A model generated the notes under the pieces. That model ran no database searches. It saw nothing but the letters and a program-made list of their open reading frames with translations, and was not told the origin of the DNA. Made by a program: the position numbers and the translations under genes. From NCBI GenBank assembly GCA_038503065.1, contig JBCAMK010000001.1, positions 3,162,001 to 3,226,000 on the forward strand: a stretch of DNA of 64,000 bases. Direction: 5' to 3'. Below, piece after piece: positions 47,131 through 58,337 of the stretch; within the stretch, counting starts at the first letter, position 1, and every line of letters begins with the position of its first letter. This DNA comes from Paragyromitra xinjiangensis. Lineage: Eukaryota; Ascomycota; Pezizomycetes; Pezizales; Discinaceae.

Positions 47131-49645
47131 TTAAAGCATCATGCTCCGCCTTCTGCTCGCCATCCCCAATCCATTTGCTGGCCTATTGTCTTCTATCTCA
47201 GTTTCATCGTTACCGACTAGGTTGCTGTTGCTCTTTGCACTTCTGACCCCTTTCGCAGCACCTCCCAGGGTGATTCTTCGAGAACCCCGCACAACTTCAT
47301 TCAAAGTTGCAGATGCTTCCCCAACATCCACATGCGTAGAGGACGGTGGTAGATGGCTATGAACAGTCTGCTTCCTCTTTAGAGTTGTGCCCTCATGTCG
47401 GTTTCGTGATTGGCCTCCTTCGTCACCGGCTGTACCTAGTGGATCAAATGATACTGTTTTCCGTCTCGATTCTGTTGGAACTGCGATTTGTGACATATTT
47501 GCTCTTCCGTTCGTTCCGTCGTGTAATAAATCCGTTAATGAACTTTGATGAAGATTGCTCGATCTTCTCTTTCTATGCGTCATGACGCTTGCTGGTAAAC
47601 TCTGCTCCAGATCGTTTTCTCGACTTGGTTTCCTCTCCAAAAGTCCGCCTATCCCGGTGTCTTTTATTTTTCTAGGCTCTTCTCCCGCGTCAACAGCCAA
47701 GGTTGCGTGAGGTAGAACCGGTAGATCAAACCATTGCTTTCCAACGATTCCCTCAATGCCATCAAACTCTTCCTGTTTGATCACCAACTCTTCAACACTG
47801 CCCTTGTTCCTCAGCCGCCCCCCACTTGTAGCCCGCCTCGAAGTCTTTCCCTCGCCTTTTGGTTCGCCGGGTCTATCGTCCCTTCTCATCTTGTCCCTCA
47901 GATTTGGCAGCGCGTAGTTGACACTAGCCTTTGTTCTCCTTGAAGGTCTACCGGTGCCAGTGTCGGTATCTGTTGGTGCAATGTCGATGTCACGGATTTT
48001 AGAGTCGTAGGCTTTGATCTTTGGCGGTGCATTGGATTCTGGTTTCTCTAGCTTTTCGAAATCCTCCTCTCTTGGGAAATTCGATTTGGCGGTAGCTTGT
48101 TTCAAAGGCGAATTGGATGGATCCAAGTTCGTACTTTCTGCAAAGGCATCAGAAAGGTCCAGCCCTTTATGACGGCGCGGGGGAGTAAAAAGATAGAGGA
48201 ACTTACTGGGACCCAATGCCCTCCTGCCCATCGTGGAAGCGGCGCTCGAAGTCACAGTCTCCCTTAGAGAAGCAAAGTCTTTCGATTCGACAGGATCCAA
48301 TTTAACAGCACGTCTCCCAGCCTCGACGATCTTCTCGATTTCATTTAGCTCCTCGTTTACAGCTACTGTTTCTTCTTCTGGCTCGTCGAGCATAAGCAGA
48401 GCCACAGGGGGCGTTTCAACCTCCATCGACTGCTTCGCCGTATCTGTTATCCTTTGTGAGAATTTCGTGAATTTAAAATCCAGATTAAGGTTCGGTTCGG
48501 CGTCCTGCGTTTGATCCCTATCTTCATATCTCCTCTTTTTTGGCTTGGTTGGACCATTTGCGCTGTCTGTTGTGGTCTGCGGTTGAACCTTGGGAGGGGC
48601 TAATCTGGAGGCTTCCAAGTCAACCGGACGGGCGCTATCTCTTCTTCGTCTTGGTCGAATATCGAGTAAGCTTGAGACAGGTGGTTTAAGATCTTCATCG
48701 GATTCGGCATCATCTAGTTGTGGGGTCGGTAGCAGCGTTATTTCCTCGAAGCTGTAAACAAAACCTAGAGGTTAACCCCATTCACTTTGTAACAAGCACA
48801 ATAAGCGAAGTATGGCAACAATTACTTTATGCTGTTCCTTCGGTTTTCATCCATGTTAAGACTACTCCTTCGAGACTCGCTTCCATTAAGACTTGTTCGT
48901 CGGTTGTCATCTGCGTTGAGGCTGCTACGTCGAGATCGGGCATCTTCGGAGATCGCTGGCAATGAGCCTTCAGTCCCCATAACCTCACTGAAGCTGAGAC
49001 CACTTTTCCATGTCCTCTGTTCTGGTGATACGATATAGGCCTTCTGTTTTGGTGGGGCTTTTACTATATTTGGCCAGGCTCGGGTCAACACTTCATCATG
49101 ACACATCTATAATGTAGGCGTGGGTGTAAAATGGGTATGTACCTTGTGGTGAGAAAGAAATGGCTTGTCCTAAGCTTCTCACGAGTTCCTGCATTTCGGC
49201 TACTTTCCCTTCTAGCTGCTTCTTTGTAGCTTCCACATTTTCTACGACAACCTTGTTCCGCTCACGCTTATCTAAGGAAGCCTGCAGCTTGATAACCTGC
49301 TCCCTCAACTCAATATTCTCCGAAAGCAAGCGAGTAGTTTCACTTTCGAGGCTGCGAATCCGGATCGATTGTGTAGAATTGACCCTATCAAATAGCCAAA
49401 CGATTGCATTGTCAATAATCCAGAAAACACAAAGTTTTTAAGAGTTCTCATGAGTACAAACCTGGCGATTTCGCGATTCTGGCGGATATATCGTTTCTTG
49501 ACTGTGGCGATTTTTAGCATATTCCGTCAGGGATATGTCGACAAACAAAGAAATCCGAGGTTTGATAAACAGTATTTGAATTAGACAACATACCTGCCTC
49601 GAGGGACTCGCTCCCCGATTGAGGGGGGTCGTTTAATCTAGCCAT
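47131..49645 (-). CDS. SGO1: Shugoshin (centromeric cohesin protector)
   Basis: Protects centromeric cohesin and recruits PP2A and the chromosomal passenger complex. Exons on the minus strand: 49594-49645, 49462-49501, 49143-49384, 48826-49090 and 47131-48751; about 739 aa. The N-terminal coiled coil has the shugoshin pattern: KKRYIRQNREIARVNSTQS, then LESETTRLLSENIELREQVI. The C-terminal SGO motif RPSRRTKASVNYALPNLRD (near genomic 47890-47949) is the basic box that reads phosphorylated H2A at centromeres. A short Arg/Ser/Asn repeat (RRSSLN-DENRR type, three to four units) lies in exon 4. An extra 69-nt in-frame intron with a strong GTAAGT donor (48138-48206) is possible; removing it gives 716 aa. 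It is divergent from Dad2. Confidence 0.92.
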
Positions 49646-50047
49646 GCAGCTGGTAACGAGTAGTTCTGCTGTAGATGTGATATTTGTCTAGATGAAATAG
49701 GTGAACTGGTCACGAGGAAGATGTGGACATGGTTATCTTGGGAAATGGGGGAGACTGAAGGTTGAGAAGCCTTGGAAAGGTCACTGTTGACATTTCGCCT
49801 AAACCGGCCAAGCGTGAGGTCCTGGGCCGCCACCCAAACGCGACGCGTTCAGCCCATGACAACCATCTGCCCCACCTCATCTCAATTCCGTTGTCGACAA
49901 AAGTAAAAACTCTACGACATTGGCTAGACGTCATCCTACTTGGACTCAACAACACAACGCCGAAGAAAAAATTGGAATAAAAAAATAAAACGCAAGGAAA
50001 GCCCGCAACTCGATTTCCTCAATTAACATCGCTAAGAGTTCTCGATA
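49646..50047. promoter_or_regulatory. Bidirectional promoter of SGO1 and DAD2
   Basis: 402 bp separate the two start codons. It contains AACGCGACGCGTT at 49836-49848, an inverted repeat around one base that includes ACGCGT (49842-49847). ACGCGT is the MCB box bound by MBF (Swi6/Mbp1-type) factors that drive G1/S genes in yeasts. The motif is seen; the cell-cycle link is inference. Confidence 0.55.
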
Positions 50048-50593
50048 ATGTCCAACTATCAGAACCGATACTCCCAACACTTCCGCCAACCTTCTGCATC
50101 AACCTCCTCCGCAGGATCTCAGTCTCCTGCTCTCGTGGCACGGATAAACGAAAAGAAACAGGAGCTTGAGAATCTGATAGCCCTGCGAGACTTATCCGCT
50201 GGCCTAGCAAAGCAAATGGAACAGTTAGAAGAAAAACTGGAGACGCTGGCGGATGGGACTGAGGGTAGCTTTCTTCAACCGATATAGCTAGTAGAGAGGC
50301 GGCTCAGGCTGATATAAACACTGCTTATAGCTGTTGCAGCGGTATTATCCAATTGGCATAACGTGCTCCGGGCGATTGCTATGGCTTCCTGTAATCCCTT
50401 ACCTCGGGTCGTACTTCATGCTTCACACTGACATACGGCCATAGCAAAAATACCACAACCCAAAGAATCTACCGAAGACCCATTTGCGATTCCTTCAAAA
50501 GAGGAAGAGCATGACGGCCTGCGGCGAGATGAGAATGGTGTTCTGATGCCGCAGACACTTGTCAGGATCCCAGTGCTGTCACAACAGAAATGA
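50048..50593 (+). CDS. DAD2: DASH/Dam1 complex subunit Dad2
   Basis: Subunit of the fungal DASH ring that couples kinetochores to spindle microtubules. Exons: 50048-50264, 50331-50390 and 50445-50593, coding 141 aa; introns are 66 and 54 nt. The helical core reads ARINEKKQELENLIALRDLS, AKQMEQLEEKLETLADGTE and, after splicing, AVAAVLSNWHNVLRAIAMAS, the Dad2 signature. The C-terminus keeps the LPQTLVRIP-like end (MPQTLVRIPV). A second acceptor 9 nt downstream (TTGCAG) is possible for intron 1, but the chosen one restores the conserved AVA. It shares a promoter with shugoshin. Confidence 0.94.
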
Positions 50594-51135
50594 TTTGAAT
50601 AGCGAGGTGCTAGGTGATGTACATTTGATAAGGTATCATCTATCGGGAGTAGTTTCATAGAGGAGCAGTATTCAAGGAAAGGCTTGGGTTGGAGTACGGA
50701 GTACAGGTAGATGTGATGCACAATTGTGCAGATATAGAAGTTGGATTTATGTTTGAATCAACCCATGGGCTATATTAATTAAGAGGCTTCAAGTCTAATG
50801 GATGTGTTGCAAACACCCGCTAGTTCTCAAATGGCCGATTATGCATACTTACCCAACCCTATATAATACAGAGAGCTAAATCCTTCCCAAATATCAGGAA
50901 TTCTTCACCTATGAAGATCAAGCAAAACAAGGCGCACTTGTTATATATTTGGGGGACTTGCCCCGATGGGCTCCACGATAAAGTTGATGGATGAATGAAC
51001 GAGCGAGAATCGAAATAGAAGAGGAACAAGGAGGCCTACCGCCCTAGTTTTATATAAGCTGATGAAAGGTGTTTATGTCAATCGTCTAAATCTCATTCAA
51101 TTCATAGGGAATCACTCGGACACTAAATTATAAGC

Positions 51136-51326
51136 TGTTGGAGATGTTTCCTGATACGGGTACCTCCTCGAGCGCAGCTTCAGGGTCGGAAATGATTGAG
51201 AGACAGGGGCCCGAGCACACGAGTACTCGGGCACCCGAGAGAGTTATTTGAGTAGGGGCCGTACTGCCCACCTAGCAATCAAGCAATTGAGCCTTCAATT
51301 CCTTCCAACGTGCCTATATTCCAACA
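51136..51326. mobile_element. Solo LTR 2 with near-match target duplication
   Basis: 191 bp starting TGTTGGAGATG and ending ATTCCAACA, so the ends form the short inverted repeat TGTTGGA/TCCAACA usual for LTRs. Flanks are TAAGC (51131-51135) and AAAGC (51327-51331), a 5-bp duplication with one change. It is the same family as 41192-41386. No internal element adjoins it. Confidence 0.8.
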
Positions 51327-53437
51327 AAAGCCACATGCTTGGATCACGTTCGTACTCTCTAGAACAATTGCCATCTCTTCCCCAGGTTACTGATCAATAA
51401 ATATGCCTGCTCTTGTCTACTCCGATATTTGTACCAGTACCTTCGTCATGGCTTTGTTAGCGGATAGAATGTACGGAAATTTTCTTACTGTATCATTACC
51501 TGCCTGCTGCTTCGCGGCTATCAACGCAATAACACATACTGATTAGTTGGGGGCGATAGGTTCTTCCTCTTGGAGTCCTCCTATAAAGCTCCTGCAGGGT
51601 CTGTATAAAAGGGCCCAGTGACACGTATTGTGGCAGTCTCCAGTGGAACCCAGTTGGCTTTTACTGTCCCAAGTGGGAAGAAGCACGTACCCTCTATCGT
51701 AAAATAAGCTTAGAAATTAGTGTTTATAAACTCTTCAACTGAAGAAGCAAGGTTCAAATGAGCTGATCTGTAGGATTCTAGGTGGATTTACTGGCTGGCT
51801 TTGGTGCATCCGTTTTTCCGAGGTCGCAGGCATAGCTGGGCCGCAACCATCGGATCTAATGAGCTAAAAGCGTAACCGGAACACTTTAATAGGATATGCT
51901 AATGCTTTTGAGGCATTGACAGTTTGACATGTATCGTGCCCCTATTGGCTAGTGCCTCCGTCGCGTGCCGTCTTTGTGCTAGTAGTGGGATGTAGTTGGC
52001 GGCGATTTATTATGTGAGAAATGGAGCACTTCATACCGTCGTTTTATCAGCTGATCAACGTAGGAGAATTTCCCGCATAAAGTCTTTGGAATAATATTTC
52101 CCGATTTAGCTTTGGGGATTGATTTTTATTCGTAGCCCAATAATATGCGCTCATTTCTAGCGTATTATGCCTGGCTGCAAATCGTATCAGCCAAACTCGT
52201 AGTCGTTTGATGTTTAGACTGCGTATCTCATCAAGCCGCTCTAGAGGGCCCGGGGGGTTCGATCCGCTATCCACCCAATGAGGTTTTTCGCAATATTCTA
52301 GACTTCGTGTGGCTAATAAATATGCAAACCCTCTACTCCTAGCTGTTGCTGAGGGAATTTCCCTCTAGCAGAATTCCCTCGGAGATGTGAGTAATCTAGC
52401 TCAGCTAATGGCGCAGCCAAGGAAGTTCGATATGGACACTAAGTATCCTATTTCACCAATCTGCTTGTGAGTTTGTTGTTGATTAGCCGACTTTTTTTTT
52501 CGTGTGAAAACTGACGGAATATGTCTGTCCGAATGATTGCAGTGTGATCCATCATCCACATGCTGTCATGGAAGCTATTTTTGAGTGTCCTGCTTCTCTC
52601 CAGTTGTCGACCGACTATACGTTTGTGAAGCTTACGCCGATAGAGGCTCAGTGGGGCTGTAAACAGTTAGCTATAGGTGTGGTGTCAGAAGTTATACTAG
52701 GTAAGGGGATACATTTTATACCTTGCTAAAGTTGAAACGGCAAAGTGTCATATTATGGCTGTCTCCGAGTTGGCCTAACGGTAATGGATGAGGACATGAC
52801 TGATAATAGCGATGCTAACCACAGGTAATCGGAACTATGGATTCGACCGATTGTTTGGTTTACACAGTATCAGTAATACAAGTAAGATACGGATGTCTAC
52901 TAATGCTTATCTCTTCTTAAAAATTTCATAGTATCAAATACTCCCTATGGGCCACGAATAGCAATCCAACGAAGAGTTATGTTTGCGTGAAATAAAAAAA
53001 TTGCCCGAAACCACTACTAGATAATGAGTAATGTAATTCTCTAGAAGGTATATCCTGCCGACAATATGAGTGAACGATGATAGTCTGCTGAGCAGATATT
53101 TTTGAGGCGGTGCGTAATCGTTCAAGGTTTCTCTTATAGCTCTTGATAATACATGGTTGCTCCGCTGGTTCCCCTGAACAAATATTTATAGAGCTAGTTA
53201 CGCGGGCACATGTTGTGAGACAAGGCCTAGCTATCATTGGCCTTATATCTGCTGAATATCTAAGGTGTTTAGACCTAAAGATAAGACTACATGTGGGTTT
53301 CAGCCTCTTGAAAGTAGCTTCAGTGTAGGTGGCAACTCCCCAGACCAATAAAACTTGGCGATTAGGCAAGAGTATTGAATTGGAGAAAATCGCTCGTTAG
53401 AGCCGATTAAAATGATACACCGAAAAGGTTCTAAATC

Positions 53438-53462
53438 GGGGAGACCGGTTATATGTCTCCCC
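53438..53462. repeat. Small hairpin
   Basis: GGGGAGAC and GTCTCCCC form a perfect 8-bp stem around a 9-nt loop. It is in gene-poor DNA with no assigned function. Confidence 0.5.
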
Positions 53463-54116
53463 TTCCCCAAAGGGAGAATGTGTTAGTCTACTCTAGTTCC
53501 CTGAAGGTACTGGGCTTGTCTGAGGGGTGTAATGGTGCGACGCATTCCAGACTGCGTTTCAAAATCACTGTGATTCCTATGAAGGGGGGTTTTTTTAGAT
53601 TCCTTCTAATTGCCTAGAAGTAGTAGATGAAAGAACTACTAAACGCATATTAGCATGTACTGTTAAGTCACTTTTGATGCCCTTAGAACCGTGTTCGTCA
53701 ACCATTAATTCGCAAGGTAAAGTTAAAGTGTGTTTATTATTGTTTAATGCCATCCGGTGTTGAAACTTGTTGGGTTTTGATGGATTCTTCGCGGCAAATG
53801 TTAAGTAACTATGGATGACCAGGTGATTTAAATAAAGATTGATATCAATCTTGAAATTTATAACACTAAAATCGGATAGCTATAGAATTTGATGGAGAAG
53901 AGAACTGCAGCCTGAAGTTGTTCCTGACTCTGCCAAGACAACGTAAGGATTATCTACAGGGGTTCAGCGGGACACCTGCATAGTGATGGATGACGTCGGG
54001 GAAAGACCCTGCGCGAACTCTACCCCACATTTCACCGGTTCTCCATCTCAGCACAACATCCCTCAGGAGCAACCCATAGAAGAATCTCTCGAATAGAAAG
54101 AAAGCGTATCCTCGAG

Positions 54117-54970
54117 ATGGCTGACCACTCTCATTCTCATTCTTGCTACGATGAACACGATCACGACGACCACAACCACAGTCACGGCCCAGGTGGCCAT
54201 GACCACTCCGGTAAGCCCCGCCCCGCTCCGTTGATCCCACCCACATCAGAGAGAAAGGAAAAAGAAAGAAAAAAAGAAATTAATAGGATCGAGATCAAAC
54301 AGACGATCTTACTCCTGCGCTTCAGTCCTCGCTCTACCAGCACATTGAGTTCGACAAAATTACGACCCTCAACGAGTCCGTTGAAGGGTCTGGTACGGTT
54401 ATCGTGAAGAAGACGTGGGATGAACGTTTAGACACCGCTCGAGTGCTCGAAAGCGATGCAGATGAGCAGTTGCTAATGTTTATTCCGTCTGTTACCCTTC
54501 CCCGAAGAGAAGATAGAAAGAATGTTGATTGAATTGTCCCATCCAGGTTCACCGGGTCTATAAAACTCCACTCCATTCTCATCCGCTCTGACTCCTCCCC
54601 CACAGCCCCCAAAACTTTAAAAATCTACCTCAACCGCGACGACCTCGACTTCAGCGCCGTATCCGATCTTCAAGCTACACAGACGCTCGAGCTCCCGTTA
54701 ACTAGGGAAGTCGTCGAGATGCCAGTCAAGCGTGCGTTGTTCAACAATTGTCGCTCTCTCACGCTCTTCTTTGAATCGAATCATTCGGGTGGAGAGGAGG
54801 ATGTGACAGGAATTAGTTACTTGGGGTTTAAGGGCACCTGGACAGAGCTGCGGAAGGAGGCCGTGGTCGCGAATTATGAGGCGGCGGCGAATCCAGCGGA
54901 TCATAAGAATTTAGTACCTGGGGCGAATTATGGGGCGATGGGGCTGGGCGGGCATAATCAAGGGTTTTAG
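54117..54970 (+). CDS. PITH-domain protein (Txnl1/PITHD1-like)
   Basis: Exons: 54117-54210, 54303-54486 and 54547-54970, coding 233 aa; introns 92 and 60 nt. A His/Asp-rich start (HSHSHSCYDEHDHDDHNHSH) is followed by the PITH domain: DDLTPALQSSLYQHIEFDKI, ESDADEQLLMFIP, FTGSIKLHSILIRSD, LNRDDLDFS and the end TGISYLGFKGTW. There is no thioredoxin domain, so it resembles stand-alone PITHD1, not Txnl1. PITH domains bind the 26S proteasome in Txnl1. The His-rich start could bind metal, which is inference. It converges with VPS29. Confidence 0.92.
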
Positions 54971-55344
54971 CTGGCGTTGGTTGCGGTGATGACTTTTTCT
55001 CTTTTTCTTTTCTTTAAGCATGGGACTTTGGTGGTTAGCTATCGTGCGTAGTATCGGCGGTCATTTTGTTGTTTTTGCGCATATAAATTTCGTAATGGAG
55101 TGCCAACATGTAGTATCAGGAGGGAAAAAAATCAAAATCTAAACCTTGATCCCTTGAAAAATTGGCCCGTGGCTTTTGGCGGCTGTGCAGAGCGGAAGGA
55201 ATTGCAAGTACAACAGAAAAATTAAGGGGTTTTTAAATATACAGACTTGTCTTCGTGACAGATCGCTCACGATGCCTGCTCACGCAAAAAAATCATTACC
55301 AATGTCTATTACCACGCCGTTATCCCATCGGTACTTGATTACCG
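54971..55344. other. Intergenic region between convergent genes
   Basis: 3' flanks of the PITH gene and VPS29; nothing else is seen. Confidence 0.6.
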
Positions 55345-56060
55345 CTATGACGCAGCCTCTCCGTTCTTTCTGAAAGTAACCTTTTCCACACCAACACTCT
55401 CATTCCCCTTTTCGTCAGTGCGTAGCTGGTAGACGTAGAGCACGAGGACACTCCCTTGGACCTAGAGCACGCCCTTAGTAACCACAAGCTACCAGGGCAA
55501 AGAAACAAGGGAACCTACATCCATCAAACAAAAACTCGGAATAATCGGTTCCTCCTCACTCACCCACCCACCTGATATAGCACCCGTCGCCGAACCCGGA
55601 TTAATAAAGAACCTCCCCTCCAACTCGTATGCCTCAAACCTATGCGTGCCGCCCCACACCAACACATCACAATCCAGTCTCCGTGCTTCAATCAGCAGCG
55701 AGTCGCTATCGCCCTGCGGGATAATGGTATGGCCGTGGGTGAATCCGATCCTCAGGTTCCCATGGGTGACGACTTTCGAAAGCGGGAGGTTCGTGGCATC
55801 GACGTCAAAATCGCCCTTGACGATCTGGAGGTCGGGCGCGGTGGAGCGCAGGAAGTCGTAGGTTTCTTTGTCGGTTAGGTTGCCCAGACATAGGATCTGG
55901 CCGATTTTTCCGGGGGAGAGGAGCTTGCGGAATTTTGCGGGAATGTCCTAGGTGTGTTTTGTTAGGAGTTAAGCTTGGTACGGGGTGAAGCAAGGGAGGG
56001 TACTGGAGCTCGATCGGGGATGTGAAGGTCCCCGATACAGAGGACTAGACGAGATGCCAT
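55345..56060 (-). CDS. VPS29: Retromer subunit Vps29
   Basis: Core subunit of retromer, which returns cargo from endosomes to the Golgi. Exons on the minus strand: 56004-56060, 55519-55947 and 55345-55461, coding 200 aa; introns are 56 and 57 nt. The metallophosphoesterase-fold cues are GDLHIPDRA at the start, KIGQILCLGNLTDKETYDFL, VKGDFDVDATNLPLSKVVTH, GFTHGHTIIPQGD and WGGTHRFEAYELEGRFFINP. The stretch GGWVSEEEPIIPSFCLMDV crosses the second junction only if intron 2 uses a GTAGGT donor. Length fits the family (about 180-200 aa). Confidence 0.95.
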
Positions 56061-56667
56061 TGTGATTGTGGAGGGGTAGTCGGTGAATAGAGGGGCGAAG
56101 GGAGGTATAGATATCGGTCTCTTATTATTTTATCAGTCATTGCGAATGCTTCAGGGGTTTATAGAGAGTTGTTTACTCACCAACGGTCAATTAGCCAATT
56201 CGCAGGTGTCAATGAAGCTTTCGCATCAAATTATGGGGGGTGTTGCGTAGACAGTCTGTTACCCGGCACAGTTGAGGACACGTGACAAGAGCCTCATATA
56301 ACTAGAGGTGAAACCCCTACAGCTCTTCCTGTTCTCTGTTGTTCGTAGAGTAGAGTAGGATCACAGACTCTCACCCTCGTTCCGTTCCCACCGTTATCAC
56401 TGCCACCACTATCGCTTCCCTCCACACCAGACTAAAACTGTCACGCATAGCCTCGGCTCCCCGCCACTAAGACGCAGAACGTCACTGTACAGATCATCAC
56501 GCTCTCTCATCTTGCCTTTGTCCGGCCATCTCCGTGTCACACTACTCACGCTGGCGGGACGCTCCACTCCCCGCCTGTCACTCATTAGCAGGCACCTTGA
56601 CTCTCCTTCTCCCACTTCTTCTCACATCACCGCTACTACAGCTTCTCCTACTGTATCATCCTACAGA
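56061..56667. promoter_or_regulatory. Divergent promoter of VPS29 and the aminotransferase gene
   Basis: 607 bp between start codons. Sequence next to the aminotransferase is C/T-rich, as in many fungal leaders. The aminotransferase reading frame stays open upstream through at least 56512 without a stop or ATG. Confidence 0.5.
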
Positions 56668-57965
56668 ATGTCGTCTCAAGCAGCTCACCCTACCCTGTTG
56701 ATTCCAGGCCCCATCGAATTCGATGATGAAGTTCTCTTATCGATGGCTCATCCTAGGTACGACTTCATCTATCCCCTCATCCATACTCACTCGTTTCCAC
56801 AACTCTGTCTGTTTCTAACGTGGTGGTTGCTACAGCGAGAGCCATGTCGGCGCCGCCTTTGTGAATACCTTTGGAGAAACCCTTTCAATGCTGCGAAAGC
56901 TGTTCCTTAGCTCTGATCCCGCAGCGCAGGCATTCGCTGTCTCTGGATCTGGAACCCTTGGATGGGATTTCGTAGCTGCGAATCTCGTTGAGAGAGGCGA
57001 CGATGTTCTTGTCCTCCACACTGGTATGTCCTCTTTCCACCCCAAAAGTCAATTGCGAAATCCTTTCATCCAACACCGAACATCTAGGTTACTTTGGCGA
57101 CTCCTTTGCTACTTGTTTCTCGACCTACGGCGCCTCCCCCACACAACTCAAAGCACCTGTTGGCTCCCGCCCCTCTCTCTCCGAAATTGAAGCCGCCCTG
57201 AAGTCAAAGGCTTACAAAGCCATCACCATTACCCACACCGACACCTCTACAGGTGTCCTCTCCGACATCAAAGCCGTTGCAGAGCTAATTCACAGAGTCT
57301 CTCCTGAAACGCTTGTCATAGTCGACGGCGTGTGCTCTGTCGGCTGCGAGGAAATCCGCTTCGACGATTGGGGCATCGATGTTGTCCTCACTGCTTCACA
57401 GAAGGCGATTGGTGTGCCAGCAGGGCTTTGCATCCTTATGGTCAGCGGCCGGGCAATTGCGCGCTTCAACGCCCGCACCACCCCACCATCGTCCTACTTT
57501 GCTTCTTTTGCAAACTGGTTACCCATAATGCGCAATTACGAGGCCAAAAAGCCGTCTTACTTCGCGACGCCTTCCCCACAGCTGATTCGCGCGCTACACA
57601 CCTCACTGACCCAGATTCTATCTCGTCCTATGGAGGAGCGCTTCGCAAAACACAAGGAAGTCAGTGCAATTGTTAAGAAAACGATTGCCGAGATGGGGTT
57701 GAAGCAGGTTGCGGAGGCACCGGAGTGTCAGGCGAACGGGATGACGGCGATTTACTTACCAGAAGGCGTGGGCGCACCAGATCTACTACCGAAGCTACTG
57801 GCGAAAGGGGTGATTTTTGCAGGTGGGCTGCACAAGGAGATTGCGACAAAGTATTTTAGGTTTGGACATATGGGCGTGAGTGTTATGAACGGGGATTTAG
57901 GACATATTCAAAAAGCGCTAGGAGCGTTGAAAGAAAGTTTGCACGAGGCGGGATATCAATGTTAG
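56668..57965 (+). CDS. AGX1: Alanine:glyoxylate aminotransferase
   Basis: PLP-dependent class V aminotransferase that makes glycine and pyruvate from glyoxylate and alanine. Exons: 56668-56756, 56836-57023 and 57088-57965, coding 384 aa. Motifs: LLIPGPIEFDDEVL near the start, GSGTLGWDF for the phosphate site, HTDTSTGVLSDI, VDGVCSVGCEEIRFD with Asp172, and ASQKAIGVPAGL, whose Lys198 should bind PLP. It closely follows yeast Agx1 and not the peroxisomal serine-pyruvate enzymes of animals. The C-terminus (GYQC) is not a PTS1 peroxisome signal. The ATG at 56668 starts directly at the conserved domain. An open leader upstream, rich in Ser/Thr/Arg, could be a non-AUG mitochondrial extension (see findings). 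Confidence 0.94.
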
Positions 57966-58337
57966 AATGTAATTCTCTCTTTCTATTTTTGTCCAAGTGG
58001 TGCTTTACAAGGTAAAAAAGGAAATATCATCTTGCATTTGGGGAACAGGGGTGTTCTATGTACTGTATCTAGATACTATATGTATATTGACCGTGGACGT
58101 AGAATTGTTGATACCTGTAGAATAATTTTTGCACCTAAAAAAGACAGTTGCGCATTTAGACCTTGCCAATTCATCCCGCTCACGTGCTGTTGAGCCGCAT
58201 AACAAGCTTTTTCTACCCCGCCATATTTATGTCCAGAAGGGACCAACCTTTGGAACCGAAGAAATTTACGAATTCACGACAACCTCTCTCTTCTTTTGTT
58301 CTTTGTAGTAATTTTCTTAATTCTAGCGGGTGTCAGG
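57966..58337. other. Intergenic region upstream of the CCDC25 homologue
   Basis: Short spacer between two genes on the same strand. A CACGTG box lies at 58181-58186 and a CCAAT at 58166-58170, both on the + strand. Their use is unknown. Confidence 0.45.

Larger units (their letters stand above)
50594..54116. other. Gene-poor region with a solo LTR
   Basis: About 3.5 kb between DAD2 and the PITH gene. It contains the solo LTR at 51136-51326 and a small hairpin at 53438-53462. Open frames up to 130 codons lack recognisable domains. Near 52770-52850 there are A- and B-box-like motifs but no tRNA fold. Confidence 0.5.

Noticed and set aside
52760..52860. Possible tRNA or SINE head (TGGCCTAACGG and GATTCGACC boxes)
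   Set aside because: A- and B-box-like motifs are spaced about right, but I could not form an acceptor stem or T stem.
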